64,000 nucleotides of DNA. Origin: Hyphomicrobiales bacterium. Its GTDB lineage: Bacteria; Pseudomonadota; Alphaproteobacteria; Rhizobiales; Xanthobacteraceae. The DNA lies in assembly GCA_019243195.1 (NCBI GenBank), contig JAFAUQ010000044.1, positions 1-64,000 on the forward strand. Direction: 5' to 3'. Below, piece by piece: positions 1 through 7,486 of this stretch. The translations under genes were made by a program, and so were the position numbers. Position 1 is the stretch's first letter, and the number at the start of each line of letters is the position of its first letter. Under the pieces are notes generated by a model. It worked only from the letters and a program-made list of their open reading frames with translations, was not told the DNA's origin and did not search any database.

Positions 1-1044
1 GAGGAAGAACGCGATCACGAAGATGAAGGCGTTGACGAAGATCAGGAAGCCGACCGCCCCGCCGGGCAGCGAGGTGAGCATGTCCTCGATCCACACCTTC
101 CCGCCCACGCCCTGGAACACCAGGCTGAAGGTGCGCGCGCCGATCAGGATGTAGGTCACCATGGCGGTGATGCGCATGGTCGAGGCCATGCCCTGATAAA
201 GCAGCTTCCAGGTCAGCGTGCGTTGAAAAGCGGCAAGCGCGATCGCGCCGACCGCGCCCATGGCGCCGGCCTCGGTCGGCGTCGCGAGACCCATGAAGAT
301 GGTGCCGAGCACGAGGAAAATGAGCCCGAGCGAGGGAATGATGCCGCGCAGACATTTCGCCCACAGCGCCCAGCCCTGCAGCGTGCGCGCCTCGATCGGC
401 AGCGCCGGAACGTCCTTTGGCCAGATGATGCTGACGATGAGAACCCAGCCGCAGAACAGAGCCACCTGGATGATGCTCGGGCCGATGGCGCCCGCGTACA
501 TGTCGCCGACCGAGCGGCCGAGCTGGTCGGCGAGCACGATGAGCACCAGCGACGGCGGGATGAGCTGCGTGATCGTCCCGGAGGCGGCGATCACGCCCAT
601 CGTGTGCCGGGTCGAATAGCCGTACTTGAGCATGGGGGTCATCGAGATGACGCCCATCGCGATCACCGAGGCGGCAACGGTGCCGGTGATGGCGCCGAGA
701 ATGGCGCCCACGAAAATCACCGCATAGGATAGCCCGCCGCGCACCGGGCCGAACAACTGCCCGATCGAATCGAGCATGTCTTCGGCAAGCCCGCAGCGCT
801 CGAGCACCGCGCCCATCAGCGTGAAGAACGGAATCGCGAGCAGCAGATCGTTCGAGACGATGCCGAACAGCTGATAGGTCAGGTTGCCGAGAAAATCCGG
901 GCGGATCAGGCCGAACTCGATGCCGACGAAGCCGAAGAACAGGCCGGTGAAGGCGAGCGAGAATGCCGCCGGGTAGCCGATCAGCATGAACAGGACCATG
1001 CCCCCGAACATCAGGGGCGCCAGATTGTCGCGAATCCAGTTCAT
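1..1044 (-). CDS. dctM: TRAP transporter large permease DctM (partial, runs off the left edge)
   Basis: Inner-membrane large subunit of a tripartite ATP-independent periplasmic transporter, which imports organic acids or similar solutes with Na+ or H+. The 348 visible codons begin MNWIRDNLAPLMFGGMVLF and are almost entirely hydrophobic helices. DctM-type motifs include SNDLLLAIPFFTLMG, ASGTITQLIPPSLVLIV and GLATPTEAGAMGAVG. Family members are about 430 residues, so roughly the last 80 residues lie beyond base 1. The ATG at 1044 overlaps the TGA of the small permease (ATGA), so the two subunits are translationally coupled. No periplasmic binding protein is visible here, so the substrate is unknown. 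Confidence 0.95.
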   Translation of the reverse strand, partial: MNWIRDNLAPLMFGGMVLFMLIGYPAAFSLAFTGLFFGFVGIEFGLIRPDFLGNLTYQLFGIVSNDLLLAIPFFTLMGAVLERCGLAEDMLDSIGQLFGPVRGGLSYAVIFVGAILGAITGTVAASVIAMGVISMTPMLKYGYSTRHTMGVIAASGTITQLIPPSLVLIVLADQLGRSVGDMYAGAIGPSIIQVALFCGWVLIVSIIWPKDVPALPIEARTLQGWALWAKCLRGIIPSLGLIFLVLGTIFMGLATPTEAGAMGAVGAIALAAFQRTLTWKLLYQGMASTMRITAMVTYILIGARTFSLVFQGVGGKVWIEDMLTSLPGGAVGFLIFVNAFIFVIAFFL

Positions 1045-1580
1045 TGAAGCGGCTTTTCGTATTTAAAGTCGGCCTCGATCACATGCTCGAGCGCCGCGAC
1101 CCGCTTGATCAACTCGGATATTCCCTGCAGCACCATCAGCGCGAAGCCGACCGGGAGGACGAGCTTCACCGGCCAGCGGATCAGGCCGCCGGCGTTCGGC
1201 GACTCCTCGCCGAGCCGCCACGATTCGACGAACCAGGGCCAGGTGAAATAAATCAGGATCAAACAGATCGGCAGGAGAAACAGCACGCCGCAGACGATGT
1301 CGATCCAGATGCGCGTGCGCTCCGACACCATGCCGTAGACCAGATCGACGCGCACGTGCTCGTTCATCTTGAGCGTGTAGGGGCCGCCGAGCAGGACCAT
1401 GCCGGCGAACATGTACCATTGCACTTCGAGCCAGCCGTTCGAGCTTTCGCTGAACAGGTAACGGCTCGCCGCGTTGCCGGCGCTGATCACGCAGGCCAGC
1501 AGCACCAGCCAGTTGGCAACCACGCCGAATTTTTCGTTGACCCAGTCGATCGCGCTGCTGAGTTTAAGAAGACCGCCCAA
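1041..1580 (-). CDS. dctQ: TRAP transporter small permease DctQ
   Basis: Four-helix small membrane subunit of the TRAP transporter, partner of DctM. The 179-residue product has hydrophobic segments around VVANWLVLLACVISAG, VQWYMFAGMVLLGGPYTLK, IDIVCGVLFLLPICLILIY and PVGFALMVLQGISEL, normal for DctQ. I chose the TTG start at 1580 because GGGGGA lies about nine bases upstream and the protein then has the usual family length. An ATG at 1706 would add 42 residues of non-membrane sequence with no family resemblance. The stop overlaps the dctM start by four bases. Confidence 0.88.
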   Translation of the reverse strand: MGGLLKLSSAIDWVNEKFGVVANWLVLLACVISAGNAASRYLFSESSNGWLEVQWYMFAGMVLLGGPYTLKMNEHVRVDLVYGMVSERTRIWIDIVCGVLFLLPICLILIYFTWPWFVESWRLGEESPNAGGLIRWPVKLVLPVGFALMVLQGISELIKRVAALEHVIEADFKYEKPLQ

Positions 1581-1719
1581 AATTCGTTTTCCCCCTGGAG
1601 TGGCCGAGCGACACTCGCGGTCGCCGCAAACCACGGTCCTGTCGACGGTTTTCCACCGGCTGACGGGCCTAAATAATTCATGCCCGCCGGCCCGGTCAAT
1701 GTGCAATCGGGCCGGCGCT

Positions 1720-1805
1720 CGTCATTGCGAGCGCAGCGAAGCAATCCAGGGCAGCAATGTCGCTCCTGGATTGCTTCGTCGGCCTTCGGCCTCCCCGCAA
1801 TGACG
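1720..1805. repeat. R1 palindromic repeat, copy a
   Basis: Imperfect palindrome starting CGTCATTGCGAG and ending CCCCGCAATGACG, with internal arms GAAGCAATCCAGG and CCTGGATTGCTTC. This layout is common in intergenic DNA of Bradyrhizobium-like genomes. It sits four bases past the stop of the 1810-3963 gene and may act as a transcript 3' end. A second copy is at 4112-4365. Confidence 0.8.
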
Positions 1806-1809
1806 TTCG

Positions 1810-3963
1810 TTAATGCGCCAACGGGTCGGGGCGGATCTGGAACTTCACCACCTTCGGCAACGTGCCCTTGCCGCCTTCCATGTGGAACGGCGCGCGCGTG
1901 CCGGTGGTCGCCCACACGCCCTTGCCTTTCCAGCCGCCGTTGGCATCGTCGATGCGCCCGTCGATCCATTTGGCGTAGAAGCCCATCGGGTAGGGCACGC
2001 GCAAATTCACCCACTTACCGTCGACGAGGGCGAGCACCGCCTCGTTGGCGTTGCCGGTCGCGAACGGCACGTCCCGGCCGAGGCCTGACGTGTCGAACTG
2101 ATCGACCCAGGTATAGTAGCTCGCCTCGGCCGAGCCGGTTTCCTCAACGCCTTGCATCTGCGGCCCCGGGAAGGGATAAAGCGTCCAGCCTTCCGGGCAG
2201 TGCTTGCCGGTGGCGGTGGGGCCGTTGAGCGGGCCCTTGCACTTCGAGCGATCGAAACTCGCCAGGTGGCCGCTCGAGAGCGGGATCCACGCGACGCCCT
2301 TGCGGTCGATATCCATGCCGCGCGGGCCGAAACCCGGGGCGGGCGGCTCGTAGACCTCGGCGAGCGCGGTCGCCGGCGGATTTGAGCCGGGGTCGAGGCG
2401 GATGGCGTAGCCGGGCTGACCCAGCACCGAGCCCCAGATGGTGCCGTCGTTCGGGTTGACCGCGATGCCGTAGAACGCCGCGTTGATGCGCTTGTCTTTC
2501 GCCGGATCGACCGGCTGGTTGGGCTCGACATAACCCTCGTCGCGCTTGCCGTTGCCGTTGGTGTCGAGGATGAGCGCGGTCCAGCCCTGCGACTTCGCTT
2601 CGTCACCCGTCTCCTCGAATGTTTTGCGGTTGAGCCAGCCGATGACCCCGCTCTGCGGCCCGCCTGCGCTCGCCCACAGCGTGTTGTTGGCGTCCGCAGC
2701 GAAGCTCAGGTGATGGGTCGGGAAACAGGTGCGCACGAGCGTGATCTTGCCGCTCGCCGGGTCGAACATGGAAATATGCCGGCCGGATTGCTCGATCGGC
2801 GTGAGCTTCGCCGACGGATGATCCGATCCCTTCTTGCAGAAATCGGGATTGGCGGGCGGGCCGACGCGCGCGGCGAACCACACGCGCGCCTTCTCGTCCA
2901 TCGCCATGCTGTGCATGCTGGTTTGGCTGTCCCAGATCGCCTCGTCACCCCAGTATTGCGAGGGCCCGCGTGGATTGTCCTTCGACGTCGGTGTGTTCGG
3001 ATCGCGCACCGGCATTTTCACTTGCGTCGCCTTGTTGGCGCCCACGTCGAGGATGGGGAAATAGTCGGTGCTTTCCTCGGGCGATCCGAACACCATGCCG
3101 TTAGGATTGATGCGCGGGTTGCGCCGGTCGCTCGCGGTAGCGTCGTGCAGATAGACCTTGGGGCCGGCCCAGTCCCACACGGTGATCACGACGTTGCGCT
3201 CGACCCCTTGCGGCCGCTCCGGTTTCGTCGCCGGCAGCGCACCGCCTTCGATGCCGTCGGTCCATTCGGCAAATAGTTTGATCGCGCGCTGGGTATCGAG
3301 CCGCCCGATGTTGTTGACCATCTGGGTCATGGCCTGGCCCGACTGGATGCGGCGCAGCCAAGCTTCCTCCGAATCCTTGAACTCGCCGAGCGCCGGCGAG
3401 ATCGTGCGCGTCGCCTTGTTGCCGAGCTGATGGCACGTGTAGCAGCCGTTTGTTTTGACCACGTCCATCCAGTGCAGCTGGCTCGGTACGTTGCCGATCG
3501 GGAACTCGCTCTTGCCCGGAATCTTCAGCATCGCGTACCAGTAGATCGCCGGATAATATTCCGCCGCGGCCTTCGGGCTTGCGGCCGGCGCGGCTTTAAG
3601 GTCGATGAGCTTGCCCGGCGTGGTCTGCACCTTGGGTGAGTCGACGAGCCCGTAGCCGCGCACCCACACGCTGTAGGTGGCCGACGGCAGGTCGGGCAGC
3701 AGGTAGCGGCCGCGCTCGTCGGTCACCACGATTTTCGCGAGGCGCGTGGGAAGATCGGTGGTCTCCGCGATCACCCACACGCCTGCCTCGGGTCCGTTCG
3801 GCCCGGTGACGACGCCGCCGAGATCGGCATCGCCCACGCGTATCGCCGGATCGGCCGCCTGCTGCGCCGATACCCGCCCCGGCATGCCGGCAAGCACGAA
3901 CGTGAGCGCGAACATGGCCGCGCCGGTGCAAAGGTTCGATTTCAGACGCATGGTCGCGCGCAT
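1810..3963 (-). CDS. Exported carboxypeptidase-regulatory-like / c-type haem / beta-propeller protein
   Basis: Predicted periplasmic protein of 717 residues with three parts. A signal peptide (about 1-34, ending RVSAQQ) leads into a carboxypeptidase-regulatory-like fold (about 45-125, GGVVTGPNGPEAGVWVIAE). Next comes one haem-attachment site, C174-Y-T-C-H178, in a cytochrome-like segment. From about 240 the protein resembles Vgb/NHL-type propellers, with recurring blocks such as SMAMDEKARVWFAARVG and GMDIDRKGVAWIPL. It is probably a redox or lyase-like protein; no substrate can be named. ATG 3963 has GGAGCGG upstream. Relatives occur near alcohol and quinoprotein dehydrogenases, but here the neighbour is a TRAP transporter. 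Confidence 0.75.
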   Translation of the reverse strand: MRATMRLKSNLCTGAAMFALTFVLAGMPGRVSAQQAADPAIRVGDADLGGVVTGPNGPEAGVWVIAETTDLPTRLAKIVVTDERGRYLLPDLPSATYSVWVRGYGLVDSPKVQTTPGKLIDLKAAPAASPKAAAEYYPAIYWYAMLKIPGKSEFPIGNVPSQLHWMDVVKTNGCYTCHQLGNKATRTISPALGEFKDSEEAWLRRIQSGQAMTQMVNNIGRLDTQRAIKLFAEWTDGIEGGALPATKPERPQGVERNVVITVWDWAGPKVYLHDATASDRRNPRINPNGMVFGSPEESTDYFPILDVGANKATQVKMPVRDPNTPTSKDNPRGPSQYWGDEAIWDSQTSMHSMAMDEKARVWFAARVGPPANPDFCKKGSDHPSAKLTPIEQSGRHISMFDPASGKITLVRTCFPTHHLSFAADANNTLWASAGGPQSGVIGWLNRKTFEETGDEAKSQGWTALILDTNGNGKRDEGYVEPNQPVDPAKDKRINAAFYGIAVNPNDGTIWGSVLGQPGYAIRLDPGSNPPATALAEVYEPPAPGFGPRGMDIDRKGVAWIPLSSGHLASFDRSKCKGPLNGPTATGKHCPEGWTLYPFPGPQMQGVEETGSAEASYYTWVDQFDTSGLGRDVPFATGNANEAVLALVDGKWVNLRVPYPMGFYAKWIDGRIDDANGGWKGKGVWATTGTRAPFHMEGGKGTLPKVVKFQIRPDPLAH

Positions 3964-4111
3964 GGCGCCGCTCCTGTGGTTGCCTCTCCCGCGCGTCGAA
4001 CGCGCCCGTACCGTCTTGTTTTTGGTTGAGCGGACAGTCTAAGCGGCGATCGAGGTGCCGGCCAATACACAAACCGACGATCTGGACCGCGCCGCCTGCA
4101 TAGCGGGTGTT

Positions 4112-4365
4112 CGTCATTGCGAGGAGCGAAGCGACGAAGCAATCTGGAGCTATGCACGCGGCCCGGATTGCTTGGTCGCCACCAGTGTCCCGATTCCGAA
4201 GTTCGCCCATCCTTACGGCGCGCTCCAATGCGAACTTCGGAATCGGTGGACACTGGAAAATCTATGATTCTAGTGCCGCTTCGAACCCGAAGTTCGCAAC
4301 CGAACTGGCGGCACTGTTGTGCGAACTTCGGGTTCGCGGCACTAGCGCGGCTCCTCGCAATGACG
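4112..4365. repeat. R1 palindromic repeat, copy b, split by an R2 element
   Basis: The left part CGTCATTGCGAGGAGCGAAG at 4112-4181 and the right part GCTCCTCGCAATGACG at 4350-4365 are two arms of one R1 palindrome. They are separated by the R2 twin palindrome at 4182-4345. R1 copy a (1720-1805) shows how an unsplit version looks, so R2 entered a pre-existing R1. Confidence 0.75.
4182..4345. repeat. R2 twin palindrome, copy A
   Basis: Two long hairpins in tandem. The first (4182-4256) has arms around GATTCCGAAGTTCGC and GCGAACTTCGGAATC bounded by CAGTGTCC and GGACACTG. The second (4270-4345) has arms GAACCCGAAGTTCGC and GCGAACTTCGGGTTC bounded by CTAGTGCC and GGCACTAG. The linker ATCTATGATT is the reverse complement of the linker in the other copies, so this copy is inverted. 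Confidence 0.85.
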
Positions 4366-4384
4366 ATAGCGGAGGCAACACACC

Positions 4385-5083
4385 GTGGCAGATTTGCGCG
4401 ACATCAAGGTGCTCGTCTTCGATCAATACGGCACCATCGTCGACATGCAGCGCGGGCTCACCGAGTTCGTCACGCCGTTCCTCGCGCGCAAGGGTTGGGC
4501 CGGCAAGCCCGGCAGCTTCGTCACCTGGTGGCGGCGCACGCATTTCGAAAATTCGATGATCGATGCGCTCATCGACCGCGGCCACACGCCTTACCGGACC
4601 ATCGGGGAGCGCGCCGTCGCTTACGTGATGGACCGCTGCGGCATCGCCCACACCGCCGCGGAGGTGCACGACCTCGTCGCGGCGATCGAGCGGCTCAAAC
4701 CGTTTCCCGACGTGGTGCGCGCGCTCGAGAAATTGCGCGCGCACCGTTATCGCCTCGCGATCCTCTCGAACGGCGATCCCGACATGCTCGCGGCGGCAGC
4801 GCCGCACATCGGCTTTGCGTTCGACCATGTGATCTCGGTCGCGACGGCCGGCTATTTCAAGCCGCACTTCTCGACCTACGCCAAGGCGGCGGAGATCGTC
4901 GGCGAGGGCCGCCCGCGCATCCTGTTCGTCGCCAACCACGCGTTCGATTGCATCGGCGCCAAGGCGTCGGGCATGCGGACCGCCTTCATCGACCGCCGCA
5001 ATCGGCCATTCGGCGAGACGCCGCACTGGCCCGATCTCATTGTTTCCGACTTTGCCCAGCTCGCCGCCGTGCTCGCGCCCTGA
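4385..5083 (+). CDS. Haloacid dehalogenase type II ((S)-2-haloacid dehalogenase family)
   Basis: Cytosolic hydrolase of the HAD superfamily; family members remove halogen from short 2-haloacids through an aspartyl ester. The 232-residue length is typical. Motif I is VLVFDQYGT with nucleophile D13; motif II is ILSNGDP; the lysine motif is in GYFKPHFSTY; motif III is in FVANHAFDCIGAKASGM. The FDxYGT form is characteristic of the L-2-haloacid dehalogenase branch. No substrate transporter is adjacent, and many family members act on unidentified substrates. It starts 20 bases after the R1/R2 repeat block, with GGAGG ten or more bases before the ATG. Confidence 0.88.
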   Translation: MADLRDIKVLVFDQYGTIVDMQRGLTEFVTPFLARKGWAGKPGSFVTWWRRTHFENSMIDALIDRGHTPYRTIGERAVAYVMDRCGIAHTAAEVHDLVAAIERLKPFPDVVRALEKLRAHRYRLAILSNGDPDMLAAAAPHIGFAFDHVISVATAGYFKPHFSTYAKAAEIVGEGRPRILFVANHAFDCIGAKASGMRTAFIDRRNRPFGETPHWPDLIVSDFAQLAAVLAP

Positions 5084-5207
5084 GGATAATTCACGCGCGG
5101 TTCGGACGCGTTCCTTTCCTGTGCAGACGCCCCTTCACTTGCCGGCGGGGTAGGCATAGGATTTTACCGCTCACCCGTACTCACGCGGGTGGACGGAGGA
5201 AGATGAC

Positions 5208-5453
5208 ATGAAACGGGTCATGATCGTCGCGCTGATGTCGGCCTTCGCCATCGGGTCGGCACTCGCGCAGGAGAGTTGCGAAACCAAGGCCGTGGGCAAG
5301 GACGGCAAAGCGCTGGCGGGCGCGGCCAAGACTTCGTTCCTGAAAAAATGCAAGGCCGAGGCATGCGAACCCAAGGCCGTGGACAAGGACGGCAAGAAGC
5401 TTTCCGGCGCCGCCCGCAACAGCTTCTTGAAAAAGTGCGAGGCCGGCGCGTAG
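5208..5453 (+). CDS. Small exported PsiF-repeat protein
   Basis: Predicted periplasmic protein of 81 residues with a signal peptide ending near SALAQ (about residue 21). The mature part holds two copies of a roughly 27-residue unit, CETKAVGKDGKALAGAAKTS then FLKKC, and CEPKAVDKDGKKLSGAARNS then FLKKC, as in the PsiF repeat family (phosphate-starvation-inducible in enterics). Each repeat has two cysteines that could form disulfides. The ribosome site GGAGGAAG lies eight bases from the ATG. Molecular function of the family is unknown. Confidence 0.8.
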   Translation: MKRVMIVALMSAFAIGSALAQESCETKAVGKDGKALAGAAKTSFLKKCKAEACEPKAVDKDGKKLSGAARNSFLKKCEAGA

Positions 5454-5646
5454 GCTGCCCGCGTCCGTCTTGAGACGGCACTCGACGGGCTGGGGCCCGA
5501 ACATTGAGGCTCGCGTGTGCCCACGCGTTCCGGATGAGATCGATTTGCGCCGCGAACCGACGGCCGCGATCGCCGTTACCTTCGTAATCACATAGAGAAC
5601 TGCGGGACGCCTAGCGCGTCTGGAACAGAATTTAAGGGAGCGGATC

Positions 5647-6771
5647 ATGAAAGCCCTGTTCGGTGCCGTCACGGTCGCCGTGGTGATCATGGCGCTGGCC
5701 ACGCCGGCTGCGCTCGGCCAGCAGAAGACCGCCCGGGAATGTCGCGACGAATGGCGGGCGAGCACCGATCCCAACAAAGGCACGCAGAAGGATTTCGTCG
5801 CCAAATGCCGGGGTGAGGGGACGGCGGCTACTCCTGCCGCACGCCCAGCGGGTGGCGCTAAGACCGCGAAGGAATGCCGCGAGGAATGGCGGGCCAGCAC
5901 CGATGCCAACAAGGGCACGCAGAAGGATTTTGTCGCGAAGTGCCGCGGCGAGAGCGCGGCGGCCGCGCCGACTGCCAGTCCGCCCGCTGCGGGCGGGCCG
6001 AAGACCGCGCGGGAGTGCCGCGACGAGTGGCGCGCCAGCACCGATCCGAACAAGGGGACGCAGAAAGATTTCGTCGCCAAGTGCCGTGGCGAGAGCGCGG
6101 CGGCTGCTCCGACGGCCGGTCCGCCCGCCGCGGGTGGGGCGAAGACCGCGCGGGAATGCCGCGACGAGTGGCGCGCGAGCACCGATCCAAACAAGGGCAC
6201 CCAGAAAGACTTTGTCGCGAAGTGCCGCGGAGAGAGCGCGGCGGCGTCGCCCACGACCGGCGCGCCGGCCACCGGTCGCGCGACGAGGACTGTGCGCGAG
6301 TGTCGCGACGAGTGGCGTGCGAGCACGGATGCGGCCAAAGGCACGGAAAAGGATTTCGTCGCCAAATGCCGCGCGGGGCAGACCGCGGCCGCGCCCGCCG
6401 CACCCGCACCTGAGCCTAAGACCGCGGCACCGGCTCCGGCGCCTGCCCCCTCGACGGCAGCGGCACCGACCCATGAACAGGCGGCACGTCCGTCAGCAAC
6501 GGCACCCGCGCCCGCACCAAGCGCGACGGCTCCGGCGCGGCCTGCCGCGCCCGCCCCGACCGGCGCCGGCCAATATGAGGACGAGGCGCAGGCCAAGGCG
6601 CATTGTCCCGCCGATCTCGTGGTATGGGTCAACCTCAACTCGCACATTTATCACTTCAGCGGGACCGCCAACTACGGCAGGCATTTCAGCGAGAAAGGCG
6701 GCGCCTACATGTGCGAGAAGGACGCGCAGCGCGAGCAATTCCGCGCCGCGGAGAACGAGAAACGGCCGTGA
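5647..6771 (+). CDS. Exported repeat protein with five CRDEWRAST repeats and a C-terminal HCP...YMCEKDA domain
   Basis: Predicted exported protein of 374 residues. After a signal peptide (about 1-25) come five near-identical repeats starting about residues 27, 72, 119, 167 and 214. Each carries the pattern ARECRDEWRASTDPNKGTQ followed by KDFVAKCRGE, joined by Ala/Pro-rich linkers at about 46-residue spacing. Residues 245-305 are a flexible Ala/Pro tract. The last 70 residues contain HCPADLVVWVNLNSHIYH and GAYMCEKDA, a small cysteine-containing domain seen alone in many Rhizobiales exported proteins. Each repeat has two cysteines, like the PsiF repeats of the gene before it. RBS GGGAG precedes the ATG. 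Function unknown; a cell-envelope role is likely. Confidence 0.75.
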   Translation: MKALFGAVTVAVVIMALATPAALGQQKTARECRDEWRASTDPNKGTQKDFVAKCRGEGTAATPAARPAGGAKTAKECREEWRASTDANKGTQKDFVAKCRGESAAAAPTASPPAAGGPKTARECRDEWRASTDPNKGTQKDFVAKCRGESAAAAPTAGPPAAGGAKTARECRDEWRASTDPNKGTQKDFVAKCRGESAAASPTTGAPATGRATRTVRECRDEWRASTDAAKGTEKDFVAKCRAGQTAAAPAAPAPEPKTAAPAPAPAPSTAAAPTHEQAARPSATAPAPAPSATAPARPAAPAPTGAGQYEDEAQAKAHCPADLVVWVNLNSHIYHFSGTANYGRHFSEKGGAYMCEKDAQREQFRAAENEKRP

Positions 6772-6811
6772 TGATTCCTCATGGCTTCGTTTCTGACAGG
6801 AGGAGGAAACA

Positions 6812-7174
6812 ATGGGACTCTTCGACAATCTCGGCGGAGCCCTCAGAGGGGTGCTCGGCCAGGCCGAGGCGGCTGCCCTGCCGGCGTTGATCAATGCCGC
6901 GCTTGCCAAGACCAATCTCGGCAGCCTGCAAGGCATCGTCAATCAGCTCCAGCAGAGCGGGCTCGGGCCACAGGTTCAGTCGTGGCTCGGCAGCGGCCCC
7001 AACATGTCGATCACCCCCGACCAGCTGCGCGCCGCGCTCAGCAACGAGCAGGTGAAACAACTCGCCGCACATTTTGGCGTGCCGATCGATCAGGTGTTGA
7101 ATTTGCTGGCGGAGCACCTGCCGACGGCGGTCGATCAGGCGAGCCCGAACGGACGGCTGCAGCCGGCGGCGTGA
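6812..7174 (+). CDS. YidB-like (DUF937) protein
   Basis: Cytosolic protein of 120 residues resembling the YidB/DUF937 family: MGLFDNLGGALRGVLGQ at the N-terminus, then LPALINAALAKTNLGSLQGI, LQQSGLGPQVQSWLGSGPN and ITPDQLRAALSNEQVKQLA. The glycine-tryptophan core (SWLGSGPN) is typical. Biochemical function of the family is not established. A strong ribosome site, AGGAGGAGG, lies six bases before the ATG. It follows the repeat protein by 40 bases on the same strand, so the two may be co-transcribed. Confidence 0.82.
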   Translation: MGLFDNLGGALRGVLGQAEAAALPALINAALAKTNLGSLQGIVNQLQQSGLGPQVQSWLGSGPNMSITPDQLRAALSNEQVKQLAAHFGVPIDQVLNLLAEHLPTAVDQASPNGRLQPAA

Positions 7175-7199
7175 TTTGTAGGGCGCTGAACAAACTCGG

Positions 7200-7319
7200 C
7201 GTCATCCTGAGGAGGTCGCGCGTTTGCGCGCGACCGTCTCGAAGGATGGCAGAAAACTCGGTGCGTGCGGCCATCCTTCGAGGAGCTCGGCGCTTCGCGC
7301 CGAGCTCCTCAGGATGATG
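7200..7319. repeat. R4 palindromic repeat, copy a
   Basis: Begins CGTCATCCTGAGGAGGTCGC and ends GAGCTCCTCAGGATGATG, with CTCGAAGGATGG and CCATCCTTCGAGG as inner arms and short GCGCG hairpins. It lies between convergent genes (yidB-like on plus, small membrane protein on minus), where it could end both transcripts. Other copies are at 9652-9776 and 45588-45707. Confidence 0.8.
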
Positions 7320-7326
7320 TTTTTCG

Positions 7327-7470
7327 TTAAAACAGCCGATTGATCGCGGTGAGCACGATCAGCAGCGCGATGCCGATGCCGAGGCTCCAGCCGATCAGCT
7401 TCTTCTCGATCGGCAGCAGCGGTTCCGTCGGCAGCGCGCGGATTTGTTCGCCTATGTTGTCGTGCAGCAT
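7327..7470 (-). CDS. Small single-helix membrane protein
   Basis: A 47-residue product, MLHDNIGEQIRALPTEPLLP followed by IEKKLIGWSLGIGIALLIVL and TAINRLF. It has a short cytosolic-like head and one transmembrane helix. AGGAGC lies six bases before the ATG, and the gene starts only 16 bases after the stop of the YeiH-type exporter, so it is almost certainly in that operon. It may be an accessory subunit; no family was recognised. Confidence 0.6.
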   Translation of the reverse strand: MLHDNIGEQIRALPTEPLLPIEKKLIGWSLGIGIALLIVLTAINRLF

Positions 7471-7486
7471 GATGCGCTCCTATTTT

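Noticed and set aside
1581-1706. Upstream ATG giving a 221-residue DctQ
   Set aside because: The extra 42 residues are charged and unlike DctQ. TTG 1580 has a good ribosome site and normal length.
5181-6647. 488-codon minus-strand frame opposite the repeat protein
   Set aside because: Its apparent repeats (LARHSSRHSRAVF) are only the reverse complement of the real plus-strand repeats. No signal or ribosome site.
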